Positions 58,722 through 64,000 of a DNA stretch of 64,000 bases are shown one piece after another. The DNA lies in the NCBI GenBank assembly GCA_946122785.1, contig CAMGYJ010000006.1, positions 31,323,168 to 31,387,167 of the forward strand, read 5' to 3'. Position numbers and translations under genes: made by a program. The DNA comes from Linum tenue. Taxonomy: Eukaryota > Streptophyta > Magnoliopsida > Malpighiales > Linaceae. The first letter of the stretch is position 1, and each line of letters opens with the position of its first letter. Under the pieces are notes generated by a model that was not told where the DNA came from, made no database searches, and worked only from the letters and a program-made list of their open reading frames with translations.

Positions 58722-59769
58722 CAATGTTTGCATGATCAAAGTGGCCGGAATGGTGGGAAGTTCTTGTGTTTGTGGCATTGATCTTGAATTGTTGCATGTG
58801 ATCGAGTATATCCTATGATGATAAATGAGAAGTTCATTAGGATAGGGCAAAAGTTTAGTTCTCAAGTGTGCATAAATGAATGGATGTCTTGACTTGATCA
58901 CTTGTTGTTTACAATTGCAATGCATCGTGTTTGTGAAGTGGAATGGATGGTTGGGTAACTAGGTAGCCTGTGAGCTTTGAGCTGATCATTTCTTTTAGTG
59001 TGATAGTTCCCTCTTACCACGGTGTGTAGCATAACAGTCGTCACTAGAAAGTATGATGGAGGCATAGGATGAGTCCATGCCCAAACGTTGATTGTCTCGA
59101 AATGCATCATCCCTTAGTCAACCCCTTTGAGCCTTGTGACTCCGTGGGTCGTTCTCTATTTAGGAGCTTCGTTCATGTGAGCTTAAAGGTGTTAGTAGAA
59201 CGACCCCCAAATCCTTTCTTCGTGTCTAAACATGAGTCGTCCGTGTGTCCCGGAGCTCTCACCTTTGAGTTTCCATAGAGGTTCTACGTAGGAGGTTTGT
59301 GTGTGGTTCTTGCTAGGAAAAAGAAAAAAGAGGTAATAAAATGGGATAAATAAAGTAGAGAGTGCCACGAAAAACCAAAGTACATGCTCTAGGAGGGGTT
59401 TCTTGGCACCCAAGCCATCGAAACCCCTGCATTGTTTAGAACTCCTTCACTACCAAACCTTAAAGAACTAGCAAGAGTTGACCGAGGAAGAGTGCTTCAA
59501 GGTAGTTCATGATGGGTGATAGTTGGAAGGGAGAGATAAGGGTTTTGGTCGATGCTAGTGGCTTTTGATTGAAGAGAAGGGTTTTAGTCGAAGCCATAGA
59601 CCCTTCGGGTTTAGGTTGAAGATGTAGAACCTCACTTCATGATTGTCACCACCAAAAAAGCCTTTTCCCCATGTCCAAGCAAATCGCCAGTCATCTGAAC
59701 TCGTGTCTAAGACCTCCGGACGAGCTGGTGGTAACAACCATCTCGTGAACTCTAGTGTTTAGAAGTTAC

Positions 59770-61207
59770 TAACTCGCTATGACACAACTCCTAACAATGG
59801 CCAAGTGGAGCCAATGAAAGGGACTGCAGTATAGTGGCTCAAGTAATAAATATCGAATCCACGGGTCTCTAGAGTTACTATTACTTAGCTTCAGTTCATT
59901 ATCTAGCAAACCAGATTAAGATGAAAGAACTAAAACTACTCTAACAAACTACAGTTAAAGTTAATGATTAATGATTTCTAACTTGTTTCACTTTCGTTCA
60001 CAATGTGGAGAATCCTTAACTAGACCTTGAATCTCGACTAAAGGATCAAGGCCCTCTTGAGTCGATTGCCTAGAGGGATGTATCCTTCTCTAGAACAACC
60101 GATCAAGGCGTTCTGAACTAGACTCCCTCTATCAAATGAGGTTCTCAATCGATACAAAGCAGTGAATCGACCCTCGACTAAAGCAATCAATCCAATACTA
60201 TCAATCTATGGTGCTCTATTGACCTAATCAGGTATTCGCTCCCATAGGATCAAAGTAGAATCATAATCTCGACTAAAGCAAAATTGAATCATGAAAACGT
60301 GCATAGATTGAATATGAACTCAAGATTATCAAGTAGGAGTACTCATACAATCATCCAATCAAACAAACATAGCTAGGGTTCCTCAAAACCTAAGTGAAGG
60401 GAAGTTACTCCATAGAGAAGAGAGAGACTGTAGTAAGAATCTTCAGATGATCAGTCTTCAAGTCCGGGCTTGTTCCTCGAGCTTCCAAGGCGAAGAAATA
60501 CTCCAATTCCACTCCAAGAATGCCCTCAAATCGCCCTCTCTCTCTTTGGTTCGTGCCTTGGGTGTTTTGGGATCCAAAACCCAGCTCTCCCCCTCCAAAA
60601 ACGCACAAAACAGGCTTTTACAACACCTGTTTTCGCGGCCCCCGGTCCAAATACCCGGTCGGGTATTTAGGGAACCGGTCGGGTATCAACAAAATGCTCC
60701 GGGTCACTCTTCTGGGCAAAAGGTAAAATACCCGGTCGGCTATTTTTGGTACACGGTTGGGTATTTTTGGTTCACGACCGGGAGCCTTCTGATGCTGTCA
60801 AAAATACCCTATCAGATGGTCAAAATACCCGGTAGGGTATTATGGTCGGGTATTTTGCAGTTCCGGGTCCCCTGTCTTTGATTCTTCGTTTCTCACTCGT
60901 TCGGACTCCAATCAGGTGCCGTTTGATCCCAGACGCTCGTAGTCTCGTCCTCTTTCTTCTCATGAGAAGATTAAATAATTATATGTTCACAAACTGAGGT
61001 AGAAATCCATTCTTCTTCAAGTCTTCCCCCGAGTTGCCAATTGATGTCCGATTGACTTGAAACTTGCGCCTACGCTTCACTTTATGTGCTAGGACCTGAA
61101 ATGTGACAAAGGAACACAACATAGCATAAAATAGGCCAAGAAGCGATATTGCAAGCTTAAACGATCAAGAAACGAAGGGGAAAACATGTGCAAATATCGA
61201 GTCATCA
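59770..61207 (-). mobile_element. Family-1 solo LTR nested in family-2 element
   Basis: 1438 bp in inverted orientation; it reads TGATGACTCGATATTTGCAC on the minus strand and ends GAGTTA. Flanked by the 5-bp TSD GTTAC (59765-59769, 61208-61212). Clearly more diverged from the 9.9-15.3-kb LTRs than those are from each other. It arose by LTR-LTR recombination that removed an element interior. Confidence 0.92.
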
Positions 61208-61655
61208 GTTACCACCGTGGTATTGAGACGATAAGGCCAAGAGGTTACGATTGTGCACATCTTTTGCACCAAAAGGTCCCGACCCCACTGGTCTTGAGAG
61301 CGAGTGATCCATTCTTGTTTTACTTACCATTTCATTCACCGGTGAGGACCTTCGTTGCCGTTCCATTTGTTCCTCGGACTTGAATTCCATGCATGTTTGG
61401 TTGTGGTCGATAAAGGGGTTTTGTTGAGACTTGCATTTATCCATGAATAAGTCTAGAACTTTTCGTTTGCCCGTTTTGTTGGCTTTGAATGTCGTTTGTG
61501 GTGGATATCAGTATTGCTTGCAACGGTTCATGTGTTGATTGTCAATAAACATCGAGAATTCCCGCTTCGTGCCTTTTGAGTTGTCCCCAAAGTATTTGTG
61601 TAGGTTGAAATATTACCGTGTGCGTGAAATGGTTTCTTGGGACAAGCAAACGTCT

Positions 61656-61668
61656 AAGTGTGGGGGAG
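61656..61668 (+). promoter_or_regulatory. 3' polypurine tract, family 2
   Basis: AAGTGTGGGGGAG directly before the TG of the 3' LTR. Confidence 0.88.
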
Positions 61669-63117
61669 TGATTCGAGCCTAATTGCACATGTTTTGCCCC
61701 CATTTTACTTAGATGTTTGTGCCAAATTCGCTCCTAAAGGTTGGTTTTACGCTAGGTTCTTCGTGTTTGAGTGTGTTTCATGATTTAACAGGTGAAACCA
61801 GCCTCTGAGTCGAAAGATGGCGAAAAGAATCGAAAACTGGGAGAAGAGGTGAAAAAGAGCAGTTCACGGCTAATTGAGGAGTTCACGGTCGTGCAAGACC
61901 GTGAATAAGGGGAGTTGACCGTGAATCGCAAGGCATCCAGAAGCAATGTGAAGGTTACTGACTCAAGGTGAGTTCATGGTCACTAAGACCGTGAACACAG
62001 GCAGTTGATCGTGAACAGACGTGAGCGATGCAGAGCATTTTGGAGCTTGCCTTGAGTTCACGGACGCGTTTGATGGTTCAAGGCCGTGAACTCAACTCAT
62101 CCCGGGTTTAAAAGATGAGCTGAAAGGAGGAGAAAGGAGATAGCCCACTTTTGTGTGAAACACCTTCAGCATTCTAGTGAGAAAAATAGAACCAAAGGGA
62201 AGAAGATGGTTAGGGTTTGGCTTCAAGGCAGATTTTGGGAAGATTTCCCCAAAGGAAAGTTTAACTCAAGGGTCAAGAAGACTGGGAGCATCCTCCAATA
62301 TTGTTTCCACCTTTTCCCCTTTTGTTCTTCCCACTTCTAGCATGAAATAGATCTCCTTTCACTTGGGTGTAGTGATACCCTAACTCTACCATGTATTTTT
62401 CTTGTATGTGTTTTGGATGATTGTCATTGGGTATTGTTCAATTCAATGATCGAGGCATTATTCACCATGATTGTGCATGCTTGTGCTTAGCAACTTAGGG
62501 GTTGTTCATGTTTTGTGCTAAGCATCCTTAGGTTTCTGCATTTAGGTGCTTAGCAACCTAAGGACTGTGCATAATTGTGCTTAGCACCCCTATGTTTGTG
62601 CATTTAGGTGCTAGTAATCTAATTTGCCACCTTAGCCTAGTTTAGAGAGGAAAATGCCCCTTTCAAGGGAGACTCAATCGAGTTGGTTTTCCTTCCGCTT
62701 TCTAAGCCACCTAAACTAGGTTAAGTTAGGGCGACCCTCAATATTGAGTTAAGCAAGTCAATTAATCGTGACTAAACCGTCCGACCTTAGAGTTGAGTGA
62801 GGGAGTAAGTCAAATTTCCGATTGTCTAAACCGAGAGCGTCGAGTGACACGGCCTTTCATCATTACCTCGGTTTAGCAATTAAGATGCGGTCTTTGACCA
62901 CATATGCATCCCTCTGCGAATCGCGATTATCGTGCCCAAAGTCATCATTCCAATTCACATAGCATGGTAGCGGTTAGGGGGAAGAGACACCCGAAGTAGG
63001 GATAGACGGACCGTTCCGGGTCGATATCTAAATACTTGCCCTATACTGCACCCGATTAGAGTTTAAAAACTTGGGCTCTAATGGGGGTTTTATTGTGGTG
63101 TAGTTTCGTGCGAGTCA
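61669..63117 (+). repeat. 3' LTR of family-2 element
   Basis: 1449 bp, same order of motifs as the 5' LTR (array, TATA, short tandem repeats). It lacks ~108 bp present at about 52991-53098 of the 5' LTR. Followed by the TSD ATCCT. Confidence 0.92.
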
Positions 63118-63770
63118 ATCCTTCCCATCATATGGAGAAGAAGCCCTAGGGTACCATGACAACCAACAAGAAGGCTACAAGTACCAACCCGAGTACAACT
63201 TCCACCAAAGTAGTGGTAGTTATCACAACTACCATTACAAAGCTGATGAAGGTGCTTTTCATGTTCTGAATCGGATGGAAGATGGCATGCCATGTCTAGT
63301 TAGAGACCCTGAGGATGAAGAGGAGGAATGTGAAATCAGTGCAGACAGTTTTGAAACTTTTGAAGGTGCTAATGATTCAGACCCAGATTCAGATTCAGAC
63401 GCAGATGATGATGAGGTGTCTCGTGACCGTGTACCTATCCCGTACTACAATCACATTCCAAATGAAAATTGGTTTGTTGATGCCGACATGGAGCCGCCAG
63501 AAGTTCCAGTATGGGGTCCACTCACTGGGTTACGAAGGGCCAACAATTTGCTATGAAAAATGAGGTGCGCCACGCTATTGCCACAGAAGTAATGACTCGG
63601 AGTTTCGAATGGCACACAACTCACTCCGACATGAAGAGGCTCATAGTTAGATGCCAAAATCAACATGAGGGATGCAAGGCTAGGGTCCGGGCCATCAAGA
63701 GCAAGAGGGTCGGTCATTGGGTCATATCCCATGTGGTTGATACAACCCTGGATTGCTTCATTTCCAAGTT
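63118..63770 (+). pseudogene. MULE transposase N-terminal part (MuDR DNA-binding domain), broken
   Basis: In phase with 51483-51654 after removal of the insertion it reads SFPSYGEEALGYHDNQQEG, then an acidic tract (EDEEEECEISADSFETFEG, DPDSDSDADDDE), then VPVWGPLTGLRR and a stop at about 63556. In the next frame the MuDR-type zinc-finger-like DNA-binding domain follows: GQQFAMKNEVRHAIATEV, LIVRCQNQHEGCKARVRAIK and RVGHWVISHVVDTTLDC. A frameshift near 63540 and loss of everything after ~63760, including the catalytic core, make it a dead gene. The family normally continues to a DDE transposase. Confidence 0.72.
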
Positions 63771-64000
63771 AGAATTGCTTGTCCAAGAAGCTTCCTCAAC
63801 TCACTTGAACAATCTGGATTTTTGGCTAAGTATATTGATGGGTTCAGGTAGTCTACTTTGGGAGCTTGGAGTTCCCTTATACAAGTTGGTGTTTTCAAAA
63901 CCCTGATTGAATCGAAAGAACATAAACACGAGACACGAGATTTATGTGGTTTCCTCAATGATGATCATTGAGACTAGTCCACGGCACAAGGCAGTTTGTA
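63771..64000. other. Unassigned sequence at window end
   Basis: MULE similarity ends near 63760. ACACGAGATTTATGTGG and ACTAGTCCACGG near 63935-63985 resemble words common in plant LTR elements, so another insertion may begin here. Not enough sequence to assign. Confidence 0.3.

Larger units (their letters stand above)
51655..63117 (+). mobile_element. Athila-type LTR retrotransposon lacking RT/RH/INT (family 2)
   Basis: LTRs 51655-53221 and 61669-63117, TSD ATCCT on both sides (51650-51654, 63118-63122), tRNA-Asp primer-binding site, gag, protease, conserved block GCGCTTGTTGGGAGGCAACC (56037-56056), ATHILA ORF, internal and 3' polypurine tracts. No reverse transcriptase, RNase H or integrase sequence lies between protease and ATHILA ORF, so it is non-autonomous. 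gag has three stops and the ATHILA ORF one frameshift. A family-1 solo LTR is nested at 59770-61207. The element interrupts a MULE transposase gene. Confidence 0.93.

Overview
This is plant nuclear DNA, from a flowering plant and probably a eudicot. The evidence is intron-containing plant genes with GT-AG introns, Athila-type LTR retrotransposons primed by tRNA-Asp, Copia/SIRE-type remnants, a TRIM, hAT and Mutator-like (MULE) elements with clean target-site duplications (TSDs), and a Pack-MULE. I cannot name the species. No rRNA, functional tRNA, CRISPR or prokaryotic features were seen.

Only three intact-looking host genes are present. (1) A minus-strand multi-pass membrane transporter of the plant ADP/ATP-carrier-like (MFS-related) family runs off the left edge (312-2148; eight exons rebuilt). 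(2) A minus-strand tRNA (guanine26-N2)-dimethyltransferase of the Trm1 family, six exons and 423 aa (24605-26464). (3) A plus-strand PAP/OAS1-type nucleotidyltransferase, nine coding exons and 774 aa (43024-49034), with an unusual C-terminal array of DFPPL repeats.

The rest is layered transposon sequence. 2.5-8.2 kb: two non-autonomous hATs, a 341-bp MULE MITE and a complete 292-bp TRIM. 9.9-15.3 kb: a young non-autonomous Athila-related element (family 1). 16.2-17.8 kb: a Pack-MULE with ~425-bp inverted repeats that carries a glycerol-3-phosphate transporter fragment and the start of a second gene. 18.1-21.7 kb: FZR/CDC20-like and CDC48-like gene scraps around a truncated Copia element that holds two hAT insertions. 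26.5-32.4 kb: a duplicated segment with MULE termini, one copy directly upstream of the Trm1 gene. 35.6-41.9 kb: relics of a LINE, a SIRE-like Copia, a third Athila family and MULEs. 49.6-50.4 kb: a 745-bp MULE MITE. 51.0-64 kb: a broken MULE transposase gene split by an 11.46-kb Athila-type element (family 2; TSD ATCCT), which itself contains an inverted family-1 solo LTR (TSD GTTAC).

The most interesting biology is in the Athila-like elements. Family 2 keeps gag, protease and the ATHILA ORF but has no reverse transcriptase, RNase H or integrase. A second copy of its LTR promoter architecture (GTTCACGG/CCGTGAAC arrays followed by a TATA box) sits just upstream of the ATHILA ORF, as if it were a dedicated internal promoter. 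Families 1 and 2 also share a duplicated internal polypurine tract followed by a conserved stem-loop. Each LTR family carries its own array of short dyads in the same LTR position.
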